The notes below the pieces were generated by a model that was not told the DNA's origin, made no database searches, and worked only from the letters and a program-made list of their open reading frames with translations. From contig NZ_QBUD01000002.1 of NCBI RefSeq assembly GCF_003058085.1, forward strand, positions 434,001 to 498,000: a DNA stretch of 64,000 nucleotides. Reading direction: 5' to 3'. The stretch comes from Yoonia sediminilitoris (GTDB taxonomy: Bacteria; Pseudomonadota; Alphaproteobacteria; Rhodobacterales; Rhodobacteraceae). Below, in pieces: positions 36,997 to 46,369 of the stretch (its first letter is position 1; each line of letters opens with the position of its first letter). The position numbers and the translations under genes were made by a program.

Positions 36997-37509
36997 CTAA
37001 AGACTGAGCTCAAAGCGGCAACGGTTGCCTTTCTCTTGCGCACCGCAGCGGGTTTCGGCACAGATGCAATCGGATGATACCAACGTCTGATAGAGTTGCC
37101 GAAACACACCCACATGCCAGTCACACAGGCACTGGCTGCTGGTTTCACCCCTGATCAATGGATTATCCTCGATTTCAAATGTCCAGGGGTCTGTTACATG
37201 CAGCCGACCCGAACCGACAAAGGTCCAGGCGTGGCGGGCAATTGCCTGCGACAGTAGTGACGCCGCCGCGGCCTTTGGCAATGCTTTCAGCACCCATTGC
37301 GCGGGCTTTGGAATTCTGTGGGCGAGGATATAATTGGCCGTTTCAAATCCGGCGTAGGCTGCCAGCACCGGCGCCATTTCGGGTTCTTCGTGCCGTAATT
37401 GCCGGTGCAGGCGTGCCGCGTCCGCTTCTGGGATCATGCGGGTCCCGTCGGGCACGTCAAAGATGCCCGCTGCGGCAAGTATCCGCACGCGTCGTTCAGG
37501 GCCACCCAA
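36997..37509 (-). CDS. bchJ: BchJ (V4R-domain bacteriochlorophyll biosynthesis protein), 5' end unclear
   Basis: BchJ is a small V4R-domain protein of bacteriochlorophyll synthesis, once proposed as the 8-vinyl reductase and later as a porphyrin carrier. The 170 residues from TTG 37509 include RILAAAGIFDVPDG, RHEEPEMA and GFETANYILAHRIP. The frame continues in family-like sequence upstream (GLIGPNAILQLLPIIERL) to about 37570, but without ATG, GTG or TTG. An ATG at 37577 with a GGAGG site lies one frame away and stops after seven codons. The real start is non-canonical, or the 5' end is frameshifted. It follows bchE. Confidence 0.8.
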   Translation of the reverse strand: MGGPERRVRILAAAGIFDVPDGTRMIPEADAARLHRQLRHEEPEMAPVLAAYAGFETANYILAHRIPKPAQWVLKALPKAAAASLLSQAIARHAWTFVGSGRLHVTDPWTFEIEDNPLIRGETSSQCLCDWHVGVFRQLYQTLVSSDCICAETRCGAQEKGNRCRFELSL

Positions 37510-37579
37510 TCGTTCAATTATCGGTAAAAGTTGCAGGATCGCGTTGGGACCGATCAGACCTGTGGCAGACCGAACATCC

Positions 37580-39232
37580 CTAGACGTCCTCCATTTGCTG
37601 ATTGCCGCCGCCGCAGGCTTTTACTTCGGTCCCGTTCGGCATTTTGAAATCCCGTTTGCGTGCGATGGTCTGCGCCTTGACTGCTTCGCGCCGTTCCTTG
37701 GCGCGGGCGGCCTTGTCAGCGCTGGCTTCCCAGTCATCCAACTGTGCCTCGGCGAGTTGGCGGGTTTCGTCAAAGTGGAAATCAACAGTGTTCTTGGTCT
37801 GTGGTCCCCAATAGCCCGCCTTGCCAAGGTCATAAAACGTGCGCCCGACGCCAGCCTTCAGAAAGGCAAAAAGGCAGCCCAGCAGATAGCGCCGCCGAAA
37901 TCCGGTGCCGCGCCATGGATAATTGAACAGCGCCTTTTTCATATAGAACCGGCGATAGTTGTTCATAACACCGTCAAGCAGCTCGCCCCGTTCCATCTGC
38001 GCGGGCTTCATGATGGGGGTGACGAAATTGTATTTCGAGAAATCAAAGATTTCGACCTGATCTTTCAATTCCTGAAACAAAGGCGTGAATGGCCACGGGG
38101 TGTACATTGACCAGTTGGCAAGATCGGGCTGCCAGTCCCAAGCCATCTTGTAAGTTTCCTCAAGTGTCTCGGGCGTTTCGTTGTCCAGACCAACGATAAA
38201 TTGTGCCTCGACCAGAATGTCGGCTTCACGCAGCAGGCGGATGGCTTCTTTGTTTTCCGCGACTTTGGTTTCCTTGTTGAAAACGTCCAGTTTCATCTGT
38301 GCTGCCGCTTCGGTGCCAAGGCTGACGTGGACAAGCCCCGCCTTGCGGTAGAACTTCAGCAAATCCTTGTCACGGTAGATGTCAGTGACCCGCGTGTTGA
38401 TCCCCCATTTGACACGTTTGGGCAGGCCCCGGTCGATGAGTTCCTGACAGAAAGCCACAAATTTCTTCTTGTTGATCGTGGGTTCCTCATCGGCCAGTAT
38501 GAAAAATCCGACATCGTGGTTCTCGACCAGATCCTCGATTTCATCCACCACATCCTTGGGGTCACGTACCCGGTAGTCTCGCCAGAATTTCCACTGGCTA
38601 CAGAACGAGCAGGTAAAGGGGCAACCGCGCGCAAGGTTCGGGATCGCAACGCGCTTGCCAAGCGGGATGTAGATGTATTTCGACCATTCCAGTACCGACC
38701 AATCCGGCTTGATTTTGGACAGGTCTTTCACGGTAGAGGCCGCTTGCGTCGCGACAATCTGGTCCCCTTCGATAAAGGCAAGCCCCTTGATCTTGTGCCG
38801 ATCTGCGGGAAAGCGCCCGTCCTCAATCGCCAGCATCAATTCGGTGCAAATCTCCTCGCCTTCGCCGCGGACGATGACATCGATCCAAGGGGCCTCTGTC
38901 AGGACTTGTTTGTACATGAAAGTCGCATGAACACCGCCCAATACGCGCACGGCCTGCGGTGCAACATCGCGGGCGATTTTCAAGACATCTTCAGCGCGGT
39001 AGATCGACGGGGTGATCGCGGTAACGCCCACCACATCGGGGGCAATGGCTTCCATCTTTTCGGCCAGATCGGCATCTGTCAGTTCATCTGTCATTGCGTC
39101 GATGAAATGGATCTCGTCAAATCCGGATTGTCGCAGATGACCGGTAAGATAGGCCACCCATGCAGGGGGCCACGTGCCGGCAATCTCTGCGCCGCCGGAT
39201 CTGTAATTGGGATGTACGAAGAGAATACGCAT
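37580..39232 (-). CDS. bchE: Oxygen-independent Mg-protoporphyrin IX monomethyl ester cyclase
   Basis: BchE forms the isocyclic ring anaerobically using a [4Fe-4S] cluster, SAM and cobalamin. The 550-residue protein has an N-terminal B12-binding-type domain (~1-130) and a radical-SAM core with C204, C208 and C211 (CPFTCSFC). ATG 39232 follows GAGAGG. It faces hemN across a region with two PpsR and two FNR-type sites. It duplicates, without oxygen, the step catalysed by AcsF encoded at 45251-46369. Confidence 0.96.
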   Translation of the reverse strand: MRILFVHPNYRSGGAEIAGTWPPAWVAYLTGHLRQSGFDEIHFIDAMTDELTDADLAEKMEAIAPDVVGVTAITPSIYRAEDVLKIARDVAPQAVRVLGGVHATFMYKQVLTEAPWIDVIVRGEGEEICTELMLAIEDGRFPADRHKIKGLAFIEGDQIVATQAASTVKDLSKIKPDWSVLEWSKYIYIPLGKRVAIPNLARGCPFTCSFCSQWKFWRDYRVRDPKDVVDEIEDLVENHDVGFFILADEEPTINKKKFVAFCQELIDRGLPKRVKWGINTRVTDIYRDKDLLKFYRKAGLVHVSLGTEAAAQMKLDVFNKETKVAENKEAIRLLREADILVEAQFIVGLDNETPETLEETYKMAWDWQPDLANWSMYTPWPFTPLFQELKDQVEIFDFSKYNFVTPIMKPAQMERGELLDGVMNNYRRFYMKKALFNYPWRGTGFRRRYLLGCLFAFLKAGVGRTFYDLGKAGYWGPQTKNTVDFHFDETRQLAEAQLDDWEASADKAARAKERREAVKAQTIARKRDFKMPNGTEVKACGGGNQQMEDV

Positions 39233-39249
39233 GTCGACCTCTCATAATG

Positions 39250-39267
39250 TGTCAACTTAGCGTTACA
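39250..39267. promoter_or_regulatory. PpsR/CrtJ site near the bchE start
   Basis: TGTCAACTTAGCGTTACA is an exact TGT-N12-ACA site beginning 17 bases upstream of the bchE ATG. It lies 25 bases, centre to centre, from a second site. Confidence 0.83.
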
Positions 39268-39274
39268 TATAATC

Positions 39275-39292
39275 TGTACTTTTTTGTTGACA
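39275..39292. promoter_or_regulatory. Second PpsR/CrtJ site in the bchE-hemN region
   Basis: TGTACTTTTTTGTTGACA is an exact TGT-N12-ACA site. Its right end overlaps the FNR-type box at 39287, so PpsR and FnrL could compete here. Confidence 0.8.
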
Positions 39293-39300
39293 CAGATCAA
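39287..39300. promoter_or_regulatory. FNR/FnrL box upstream of hemN (distal)
   Basis: TTGACACAGATCAA fits TTGAY-N4-ATCAA, with C at the fifth position, a common FnrL variant. It overlaps the second PpsR site by 6 bases. In Rhodobacter hemN-type genes are known FnrL targets. Confidence 0.72.
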
Positions 39301-39368
39301 GGTTTACGGGCCGTGCAGGGCGGTATTCCTGAACCTGCGCACCGTAATTGCACTGGCCGCATGGGCTT

Positions 39369-39382
39369 ATGATCTGAATCAA
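39369..39382. promoter_or_regulatory. FNR/FnrL box upstream of hemN (proximal)
   Basis: ATGATCTGAATCAA differs from TTGAT-N4-ATCAA only at the first base. It lies 66 bases before the hemN ATG. Confidence 0.6.
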
Positions 39383-39448
39383 GGACAACATGGCGCCGGC
39401 GCAGCATGACGATGCAGAAAACTGCCGCAAGAAACGAGGCGAGGCACC

Positions 39449-40798
39449 ATGTCCGACATACTCAAGACCTATATGAACCGCAACGTGCCCCGCTACACCA
39501 GCTATCCGACGGCGCCGCACTTCTCAAAAGACTTCGACGCGACCGCCTACGCAAGCTGGCTGCATGACCTGCCGCCCAAGGATGCCATATCTCTTTATTT
39601 GCATGTGCCGTTTTGCCGCCAGCTTTGCTGGTATTGCGGGTGCAATATGAAGCTGGCCAAGCGCGATGAACCTATCGCCCAATACGCCAGAACGCTTGTG
39701 CAAGAGGTTGGGCTGGTTGCCGGGCACCTGCCAGACCGCATGAAGGTCTCGCATTTGCACTGGGGTGGCGGTACGCCAACAGCGTTGGTGCCCGACGATC
39801 TGGAGCGGGCCATGCAAGCGGTGCATCAGCATTTCACCGTCACGCCCGATGCAGAACTGGCAATTGAAAGCGACCCACGCACCCTGAGCGCAGAGATGAT
39901 TGCGCGCATTGGCAAGCTGGGATTTACGCGGGCCAGTTTTGGGGTGCAGGAATTCGACCCAAAGGTGCAAAAGGCAATCAACCGCATCCAGCCTCCCGAT
40001 ATGGTGCGCCGGTCTGTTGATGGTTTGCGTGAGGCTGGCGTGTCCGGAATCAATTTTGATCTGATCTACGGATTGCCCCATCAAACCGTCGGGACCCTGC
40101 TGGAAACGATTGACCTGTGCCTTGAGATGGAACCCGACCGCATCGCACTTTTTGGCTACGCGCATGTTCCGTGGATGGCTAGAAAACAACGGTTGATTGA
40201 CGAAGCAGCGCTTCCCGGCCCGGCTGAAAGGCTGTTGCAATCCAAAGCCGCGGCCAAGGCACTGACTGACGCGGGCTATATGGCGATTGGGCTTGATCAC
40301 TTTGCCCGGCCATCCGACTCCATGGCGCTTGCCGCCAAGACAGGAACGCTGCGCCGGAATTTTCAGGGCTACACCACCGATTTGGCGGATACGATGCTTG
40401 GGCTTGGCGCGACGTCCATCGGGCGCACGCCTTCTGGCTATGTTCAGAACCTGTCAGAAACAGGCGCATGGGCGCGCGCGGTTGAGTCAGCTGCCTTGCC
40501 GGTTGGCAAAGGCGTCGCGTTTTCCATGGATGATAAGCTGCGCGGGCGCGTGATCGAAATGATAATGTGCGCCGGGCATGTAGATCTTGACCAGGCAGGC
40601 GCAAACATCGGCGCGGCTGCAAACTGGTATCACCCCCATATCCCCGAACTCGATCAGATGCAGGCCGACGGCTTGATTGTCCGTGATGGCAGCCGGATAT
40701 CCGTGACTGACAAAGGTGCGCCGGTGATCCGCGTCATTGCATCGGTATTTGACAGCTATCTGACTGGTCAGCCGCAGAAACACGCTATCGCGGTGTAG
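39449..40798 (+). CDS. hemN: Oxygen-independent coproporphyrinogen III oxidase
   Basis: HemN decarboxylates coproporphyrinogen III to protoporphyrinogen IX without oxygen. The 449-residue protein has the radical-SAM CxxxCxxC (C56, C60, C63, with C65 following) in HVPFCRQLCWYCGC, the HWGGGTPT motif and the C-terminal HemN domain. ATG 39449 follows GAGGCGAGG. FNR-type boxes upstream predict low-oxygen induction. Its 3' end overlaps the convergent PHB-depolymerase-like gene by 14 bases. Confidence 0.95.
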   Translation: MSDILKTYMNRNVPRYTSYPTAPHFSKDFDATAYASWLHDLPPKDAISLYLHVPFCRQLCWYCGCNMKLAKRDEPIAQYARTLVQEVGLVAGHLPDRMKVSHLHWGGGTPTALVPDDLERAMQAVHQHFTVTPDAELAIESDPRTLSAEMIARIGKLGFTRASFGVQEFDPKVQKAINRIQPPDMVRRSVDGLREAGVSGINFDLIYGLPHQTVGTLLETIDLCLEMEPDRIALFGYAHVPWMARKQRLIDEAALPGPAERLLQSKAAAKALTDAGYMAIGLDHFARPSDSMALAAKTGTLRRNFQGYTTDLADTMLGLGATSIGRTPSGYVQNLSETGAWARAVESAALPVGKGVAFSMDDKLRGRVIEMIMCAGHVDLDQAGANIGAAANWYHPHIPELDQMQADGLIVRDGSRISVTDKGAPVIRVIASVFDSYLTGQPQKHAIAV

Positions 40799-41819
40799 CC
40801 GATGATTGCGCAAGCGGCGCGCCAAGTGCTGCTGCCATGCGCGCGATGGCGGATAGCTGAGGGGCGTCGCGGCTGAGATAGTCCGCCCCCGCATAGCCCC
40901 ACCAATCCCAACACCCGTTGGGATTTCCCGCAAACCAGTTGTACCAAGGCGAGGGAATTCTTGACGCTTGCGGGTAAAGCACGACAATCCTGTTCGCTTC
41001 AGCCCATGGGTTGAACCCTGTCAGCCGCGCATAACCCTCACCAATATATTCCCGCCCTTGCTTGCAGCCATGCAGAGCGATGTGCAGGCGGCAGGTTTGG
41101 CCCGTCGCGCAGTCGGCGGGCACGTAGACAAAGCCTGTGTCATCCATGCCCAATGCGCCACCGGTATATGTGGCCTGATCAAAGGTCACGAGGCCCTGTT
41201 GGGTAGTTGAGACCGGCTGCGAAAGATCATCGTAAAGCCGATTCAGTATGTCGCCCGCCTGATCAAAATCACAATCGATCAGAAAATCAGGGCGCGTCGC
41301 GTCGCATGACACCTGCCCCTGCTCGGTGACGAACCCGTGCCCGGCATCGACCGATGTCACGTAAGTCAGGTTTTCTGCGGTCACGCCAAGCGACTGATAG
41401 GTCTGCAACAAAGCGTCCATGGTTGAGCGGTCCACTGTGTCGTCCGACAGGCCGTGAAACAGATACAGCCGGTCAGCGGCGATATCCTCCAGCGGGTCAA
41501 TACGCTCCTCTTCCGCGAGGGCTTGCATGGACGCAAGGGACCGGTCCGGGTCGGCCCCGAAAAAGAACGGGTCCATGCAGACATTCAACGCGCGCCAGAT
41601 CGACTGATCCGCACAGTCATAGGGGCCGCCCGCGACAATGCCCGCACCGGCGATGGCTCCTGAATAAGCGACCTGCAACTGCACGGCCATAAAGGCACCG
41701 CTCGACAATCCCGATACGGTTGTCGCGTCAGGGTCAAGGTTCAGTGCGGGCAATGGGGCTGCCGCCGCCGCACCGGAAAGAGATATAATCGCAAAGGCTG
41801 AGTACAGTGTATTCATCAT
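40785..41819 (-). CDS. Secreted PHB-depolymerase-like esterase
   Basis: The 344-residue protein has a signal peptide (~1-20) and an alpha/beta-hydrolase domain of the PHB depolymerase/feruloyl-esterase type: nucleophile motif GLSSGAFMA (Ser40), an acid-region LFHGLSDDTVD, and C-terminal NPNGCWDWWGY, with several paired cysteines. It is expected outside the cytoplasm, acting on short-chain polyhydroxyalkanoate or similar esters. Two adjacent ATGs (41819, 41816) could start it. It is not a photosynthesis gene and splits hemN from cycA. Confidence 0.82.
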   Translation of the reverse strand: MMNTLYSAFAIISLSGAAAAAPLPALNLDPDATTVSGLSSGAFMAVQLQVAYSGAIAGAGIVAGGPYDCADQSIWRALNVCMDPFFFGADPDRSLASMQALAEEERIDPLEDIAADRLYLFHGLSDDTVDRSTMDALLQTYQSLGVTAENLTYVTSVDAGHGFVTEQGQVSCDATRPDFLIDCDFDQAGDILNRLYDDLSQPVSTTQQGLVTFDQATYTGGALGMDDTGFVYVPADCATGQTCRLHIALHGCKQGREYIGEGYARLTGFNPWAEANRIVVLYPQASRIPSPWYNWFAGNPNGCWDWWGYAGADYLSRDAPQLSAIARMAAALGAPLAQSSATPR

Positions 41820-42139
41820 CGCTGAAGGCTCTTGATAGGTTTAAGGATACTGCGTTTTCTGGATTTGGCACCGGCACCATTCCGCATCGCGATGCTACCC
41901 GAACAATGCGCACAAAGCCATTTTGCCCGTGACCATAGGGCAGGGCGCAGGGCCCGGATGCGGTGAAACAGGCGCGATGATGCAAATGTAGGCACCCAAC
42001 GAAAGCCGCGCTTGGCAGCCGTCTGACCCACAGGACCGTCGCTCGGTCCGGCCAATAACATTCTTTCGAACTTTTGCCAAAGACTGTAAGATCACAGGCA
42101 ACCGGTGGCGCATCCTGCACACAATTGAGAGAACTGACA
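41820..42139. other. Intergenic gap without a recognisable gene
   Basis: This 320-base divergent gap separates the PHB-depolymerase-like and thioesterase genes and should hold both promoters. Its open frames look like chance GC-rich frames with no family resemblance. I see no clear TGT-N12-ACA or FNR site. Confidence 0.5.
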
Positions 42140-42577
42140 GTGAGCAATCAGCCAGAAGACATATTGGCCCGTGGGCAACTGCGCGGATCGCACGGTCGGC
42201 AACAGGAAGAAGGTGTGCTGGTCATCCGCACCATTGCGATGCCTGCCGACACCAACCCGTCCGGGGACATTTTCGGCGGCTGGTTGATGTCCCAGATGGA
42301 CCTTGCCGCCGGCAACATGGCTGGTCGCGTTTCGCAGGGTCGCGGCGCAACGGTTTCAGTTGAGGCCATGCAATTCCTGCGCCCGGTGAAGGTTGGCGAT
42401 GAGGTGACGCTTTATGCAACCCTGCGCAGTGTGGGCCGTACGTCCATGCGCATTCATGTCGATGCATGGGCGCGGCGCAGATACGCGGAGATGGCCGAGA
42501 AAGTGACGGATGCTGATTTTGTTTTTGTCGCTCTGGATGAAAACGGCGCACCCCGGGCCGTGTTTGAGAACCCGTAA
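42140..42577 (+). CDS. Acyl-CoA thioesterase (YciA-like hot-dog fold)
   Basis: The 145-residue protein has the hot-dog thioesterase pattern of the YciA/BACH group: MPADTNPSGDIFGGWLMSQMD with the catalytic Asp region, then GRGATVSVEAMQFLRPVKVGD. It hydrolyses acyl-CoA in the cytoplasm; chain-length preference is not visible. The start chosen is GTG 42140 after GAGAGAAC. A strong bidirectional terminator follows its stop. Confidence 0.88.
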   Translation: MSNQPEDILARGQLRGSHGRQQEEGVLVIRTIAMPADTNPSGDIFGGWLMSQMDLAAGNMAGRVSQGRGATVSVEAMQFLRPVKVGDEVTLYATLRSVGRTSMRIHVDAWARRRYAEMAEKVTDADFVFVALDENGAPRAVFENP

Positions 42578-42626
42578 TGTCTTTGGGACGCTGCGGACAT
42601 CAAGCAAGCGAGAGCCCGCCAGAAAC

Positions 42627-42664
42627 AAAATAGGCCGCACCGGGTTACGGTACGGCCTATTTTT
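42627..42664. terminator. Bidirectional intrinsic terminator
   Basis: AAAATAGGCCG (42627-42637) pairs perfectly with CGGCCTATTTT (42653-42663). After one mismatch, ACCG/CGGT extends the stem to a 5-base loop. With A and T runs on both sides it can end transcription of the thioesterase gene (+) and of the bch-puh-hemA-cycA operon (-). Confidence 0.88.
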
Positions 42665-42679
42665 CATCAGGGTAAGTTC

Positions 42680-43123
42680 TTACTCGGCTGAAAACGTCGA
42701 GAGGAACGCATAAAGGTCATAAGCTTCCGATTCTTCGCGAACCTTGTAGGCCATCTTGCCGCGCGCGCGACGGTTATCAAGCGTTTCACGCAGCCAGCCA
42801 GTTGGGTCCTGCACGTAACCTACAAATGTTTCTTCAGTCCAAACACCACCAGCTTCGCCGACTTCGACAATGCTGTCGCCATAGCGGAATCCTTCGACGC
42901 CACCAATCTGGCTACCGGGCAGACCATAAAGGTTTGGACCCGTTTTGGCATTGCGACCGGCCAGAACTTCGCCAGACGCGTCAGCGACAACGTGGCATGC
43001 CACGCACTGACGGTTGAACTGCTCTTCACCAGCCGCGGCATCGCCTTGGGTGGATGCATGGCCATCGGCGAATGCGGGTGCTGCGAGTACGGCGAAGGCC
43101 GCTGCAATAGTAAACTTTTTCAT
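42680..43123 (-). CDS. cycA: Cytochrome c2-type c-type cytochrome
   Basis: The 147-residue product has a signal peptide (MKKFTIAAAFAVLAAPAFA) and one haem site CVACH (C40, C43, H44). A methionine at GKMAYKV is a possible sixth ligand. It is a periplasmic electron carrier, and position at the end of the photosynthesis operon suggests it re-reduces the reaction centre. ATG 43123 follows GGAAGACG; the frame is open upstream but that is not the start. A 112-base gap from hemA may hold its own promoter. Confidence 0.87.
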   Translation of the reverse strand: MKKFTIAAAFAVLAAPAFADGHASTQGDAAAGEEQFNRQCVACHVVADASGEVLAGRNAKTGPNLYGLPGSQIGGVEGFRYGDSIVEVGEAGGVWTEETFVGYVQDPTGWLRETLDNRRARGKMAYKVREESEAYDLYAFLSTFSAE

Positions 43124-43235
43124 GATCGTCTTCCTTTTCGATCTTGCTTTGGTGACCGTATGCCCCAGTCGGGAGTAATGTAATGCATAGATCGGGGCGG
43201 TCCACCCCTGTATGCAAAAGATTGTAAGTGGTCTG

Positions 43236-44450
43236 TCAGGCAACCGCCCGTGCGAGTGCGCATTGACGCCACAAAACACTTAACGCATTGACAAGATGAT
43301 CAATATCCGCGTCTGAATGCAGCGGCGACGGGGTAAATCGCAACCTCTCGGTCCCTTTGGGAACGGTCGGATAGTTGATCGGCTGCACGTATATGTCCCA
43401 TTCCTGCATCAGATAATCGGCCAACATCCGAGTCTTGACCGGGTCCCCAATCATCACCGGAATAATGTGGCTTTCGTTGACCATGTGCGGGATTCCCTCG
43501 CGGTCAAGTGCTGCACGCAGGCGCGCGACCTGCCGCTTTTGCGCGGCGCGTTCGATCTGCGATGTCTTGAGGTACGCAATCGACGTCCGTGCCGCAGCAG
43601 CAATCGCGGGCGGCAGTGCGGTCGTAAAGATGAAGCCCGATGCAAAGCTGCGAATGAAGTCGCAAAGCGCGGGAGAGCCGGTAATGTAGCCACCGACAAC
43701 GCCATAAGCCTTGCCCAGTGTGCCTTCGATCAGGGTGATACGGTCGGAAAGCCCTTCGCGTTCGGCAACACCGCCACCGCGCGGGCCGTACATGCCTACT
43801 GCATGCACCTCGTCCAGATAGGTCATGGCACCGTATTTTTCAGCCACGTCGACGATCTCGCGGATGGGCGCGATGTCGCCGTCCATGGAATAGACGCTTT
43901 CAAAGGCCACGATCTTGGGTACGTCGCGCGGCAATGCACGCAGCTTCATCTCAAGATCATGCGCGTCATTGTGTTTCCAGATCACCTTGGTGGCTTTGGA
44001 ATGGCGGATACCTTCGATCATCGACGCATGATTGCCCGCATCCGACAGGATCACGCAATCCTTGAGCCGCGACCCCAATGTCGACAGCGCCGCCCAGTTC
44101 GACACATAGCCGGACGTAAACAGCAACGCCGCTTCCTTGCCGTGCAGATCGGCCAGTTCCTGTTCCAGCAACAGATGGTCGTGGTTGGTGCCCGAGATAT
44201 TGCGCGTACCACCCGCCCCTGTGCCCGTGCGCTCAACTGCCTCGCACATCGCCGCGATCACCTTTGGGTGTTGGCCCATGCCCAGATAGTCATTTGAACA
44301 CCAGACGGTGACATCGCGCACGCCGTTTTCGTCATGGTTGGCAGCGCGGGGAAATTTGCCGCACTTGCGCTCAAGCTCTGCGAAATAGCGGTAGTTGCCA
44401 TCGCTTTTGAGTTGGTCCAGTTGTGCGTTGAAAAGCGCGTCAAAATCCAT
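43236..44450 (-). CDS. hemA: 5-aminolevulinate synthase
   Basis: HemA condenses glycine with succinyl-CoA to 5-aminolevulinate, the first tetrapyrrole step, using PLP. The 404-residue protein has the PLP lysine K247 in [14 protein letters not shown], the glycine-rich [13 protein letters not shown] and LDEVHAVG. It starts 3 bases after the puhE stop, so ALA supply is tied to the pigment operon. Other hemA copies may exist elsewhere. Confidence 0.97.
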   Translation of the reverse strand: MDFDALFNAQLDQLKSDGNYRYFAELERKCGKFPRAANHDENGVRDVTVWCSNDYLGMGQHPKVIAAMCEAVERTGTGAGGTRNISGTNHDHLLLEQELADLHGKEAALLFTSGYVSNWAALSTLGSRLKDCVILSDAGNHASMIEGIRHSKATKVIWKHNDAHDLEMKLRALPRDVPKIVAFESVYSMDGDIAPIREIVDVAEKYGAMTYLDEVHAVGMYGPRGGGVAEREGLSDRITLIEGTLGKAYGVVGGYITGSPALCDFIRSFASGFIFTTALPPAIAAAARTSIAYLKTSQIERAAQKRQVARLRAALDREGIPHMVNESHIIPVMIGDPVKTRMLADYLMQEWDIYVQPINYPTVPKGTERLRFTPSPLHSDADIDHLVNALSVLWRQCALARAVA

Positions 44451-44453
44451 CGT

Positions 44454-45251
44454 TCAGTCCTCGTTGGGCAGTGTTGTATTGGGCGCCGGGTCCGTGTCGG
44501 GCAACATCCAGCGCCAAAGTTTCGCGTCAGGCAGGGGCACCACCATCAGCCAATGTTCAAGCAGGGCCAGTGCGGCCAATGCAGTCAAAAGGGCATAGCC
44601 CATGACGGTCGTATCAGATGAGGCGGTCCACAGACGCTCTGCGCAGACGACCAGCAGCGCAGTCAGGATCGTAATCGCGATAGGGAACGCATAGGTCACG
44701 GGCCCCCTGTGGAAATAGGATTTCAGGTGCGCCAGCCTCGCGGGTACGAATTCTGTGTTGATCCTCGGAACCCCGTAAAACAGGTTCAGTTTGGCCAGAA
44801 TACGCGCCAGAAACAGCACCAGATAGGCGGCCATGCCCATTTGATTGGGGCTGCCGCCGGAAAAGGTGACCAAGGCCAGAAGCCCAACGGTCAGCAGTAG
44901 TTCATGATATGCCACCGTACCAAAGGCCCGGAAAAAGCGGTCTTTGCCTTGGAGTCCGGGCGGGCAGACGTCGCGCATCGGCCCAGTGACAACACCTGCC
45001 AGAAACGCCAGTTCAATCCAGCCCCAGATGGCAAGCGCGCCAAGAAAACCAAGATAAATACCGATGACGGACGTATCCGCCAACGACATCCAGACCGCCC
45101 ACCCACCAAAGACCAGCAGCGGCAGCGCTGTTATGACAGTTTGGAGGTGCTTGCCACTGCGGTCGGCCCGCCGCACCGCCAGCAAAATCGCCCCGGTGGA
45201 GAACCACCAGACGAAAATTGCCAGAAGCGATGCGATCCAGGGGGAGGTCAT
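44454..45251 (-). CDS. puhE: PuhE, photosynthetic complex assembly membrane protein
   Basis: The 265-residue inner-membrane protein has about seven hydrophobic spans and the DUF3623-type sequence of PuhE (AYHELLLTVGLLALV, KLNLFYGVPRINTEF). In Rhodobacter capsulatus PuhE affects bacteriochlorophyll production and complex assembly. Its ATG shares a base with the acsF stop (TGATG), and hemA follows at once. Confidence 0.92.
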   Translation of the reverse strand: MTSPWIASLLAIFVWWFSTGAILLAVRRADRSGKHLQTVITALPLLVFGGWAVWMSLADTSVIGIYLGFLGALAIWGWIELAFLAGVVTGPMRDVCPPGLQGKDRFFRAFGTVAYHELLLTVGLLALVTFSGGSPNQMGMAAYLVLFLARILAKLNLFYGVPRINTEFVPARLAHLKSYFHRGPVTYAFPIAITILTALLVVCAERLWTASSDTTVMGYALLTALAALALLEHWLMVVPLPDAKLWRWMLPDTDPAPNTTLPNED

Positions 45252-46369
45252 CAGTAAGCAGGCTCCATCCGTGGGCTTTCAGGTACAGCGCTTTTTTCAA
45301 CCGGAATGGTCAGCAGTGACACAAAAGCAAAGCCCGCCTTGGCTGAGCCGGCCATGCGCTTGACCCAACCGCCAACACCGCCTTGCTTGCGCCCATCGGC
45401 GATTTGCACATTGGCGGCCTGCATCCGGTTCAGGGTTGGAATCCAACGTGGATGCTCAATATCCAGCACCATGGGGAACACCTGACGCGAAATGTCAGAG
45501 GTCTTCCGGAACACTTCCTGCCCGTACCACGCCGGGTCAACGCCCAACGCCTTGTGGAATTCGGGCCGCTGGTGGTCACGCACCCACATGGTCGAGAAGA
45601 CAGCCGTCAGGAAAAACTTGATCCACAGCTTGTTGACGCGGCTTTCGGTCAGTTGCGGGTCTGTCTTGAGCAGCAGCGCAAAGGCTTCGCCGTGCGAAAA
45701 CTCATCATTGCACCATTCACGGAACCACTTGAAAATCGGATGAAAGCGATGTTCGGGGTGCTGCTCAAGGTGACGGTAGATCGTGATATAGCGGGCATAG
45801 CCGATTTTTTCGGACAGATACGTCGCGTAATAGATGAACTTTGGACGGAAATAGGTGTATTTCTTGGCTTGCGTCAGGAACCCGAGGTTCACCGCGATCC
45901 CGGCCTCGCGCAGGGCATCGTTGATAAAGCCCGCATGGCGCGCCTCGTCACGGGCCATCAGCTGGAACAGGGTGGTGATATCCTCGTTCGAGCCGCGACG
46001 TTTCATTTCCTTGTAAAGCACACAACCGGAAAACTCGGCCGTGCAGGACGAGATAAGGAAATCGATGAATTCCGCCTTCAGCGCCGGTTCCATCCCGTCC
46101 CAATCGACCTTGTCCCAGTCTTCGTTCTTTTTGAAGTGGCCCTTGTTGGGGTCGGCTTTCATCGCCGCGATCAACTTGTCCCAGTCGCTGCGCACCGGGG
46201 TGACATCAATCGCATCCATTTCGTCAAAGTCGGTGGTATAGAAACGCGGCGTCAGCAACGTGTTCGACATGGCGACTTTGGTTGCTTCTTCGTTGGTCAG
46301 CGGCGGCAGGGCCTCTTGGGCGGCGATGGCTTCTTCGGCGGTGGCCGCCTCGGATGAATGCATATTCAT
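45251..46369 (-). CDS. acsF: Aerobic Mg-protoporphyrin IX monomethyl ester cyclase
   Basis: AcsF is the diiron, oxygen-dependent cyclase forming the isocyclic ring. The 372-residue protein shows the diiron carboxylate/His motifs ARDEARHAGF (~132-141) and CNDEFSHGEAF (~216-226). A first ATG at 46369 overlaps the preceding stop (ATGA). BchE, encoded at 37580-39232, does the same step without oxygen. Confidence 0.96.
   Translation of the reverse strand: MNMHSSEAATAEEAIAAQEALPPLTNEEATKVAMSNTLLTPRFYTTDFDEMDAIDVTPVRSDWDKLIAAMKADPNKGHFKKNEDWDKVDWDGMEPALKAEFIDFLISSCTAEFSGCVLYKEMKRRGSNEDITTLFQLMARDEARHAGFINDALREAGIAVNLGFLTQAKKYTYFRPKFIYYATYLSEKIGYARYITIYRHLEQHPEHRFHPIFKWFREWCNDEFSHGEAFALLLKTDPQLTESRVNKLWIKFFLTAVFSTMWVRDHQRPEFHKALGVDPAWYGQEVFRKTSDISRQVFPMVLDIEHPRWIPTLNRMQAANVQIADGRKQGGVGGWVKRMAGSAKAGFAFVSLLTIPVEKSAVPESPRMEPAY

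Larger units (their letters stand above)
39233..39448. promoter_or_regulatory. bchE-hemN divergent control region
   Basis: This 216-base region carries, in order from bchE, two PpsR sites and two FNR-type sites, so redox/light repression and low-oxygen activation meet here. The hemN-side half has no other recognisable element. Confidence 0.65.

Noticed and set aside
41734-42147. A minus-strand open frame across the gap upstream of the PHB-depolymerase-like gene
   Set aside because: No ribosome-binding site or family resemblance; it overlaps the esterase signal peptide in another frame.
43124-43235. A terminator between hemA and cycA
   Set aside because: Only a GGGG/CCCC stem of four pairs without a T run; read-through into cycA or a separate promoter remain equally possible.
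43317-44297. A 326-codon open frame opposite hemA
   Set aside because: It mirrors codon bias of hemA in GC-rich DNA, has no recognisable domain, and hemA is certain from its motifs. Similar long frames opposite ade (21660-22622), acsF (45383-46357) and bchE (38201-39247) were rejected for the same reason.
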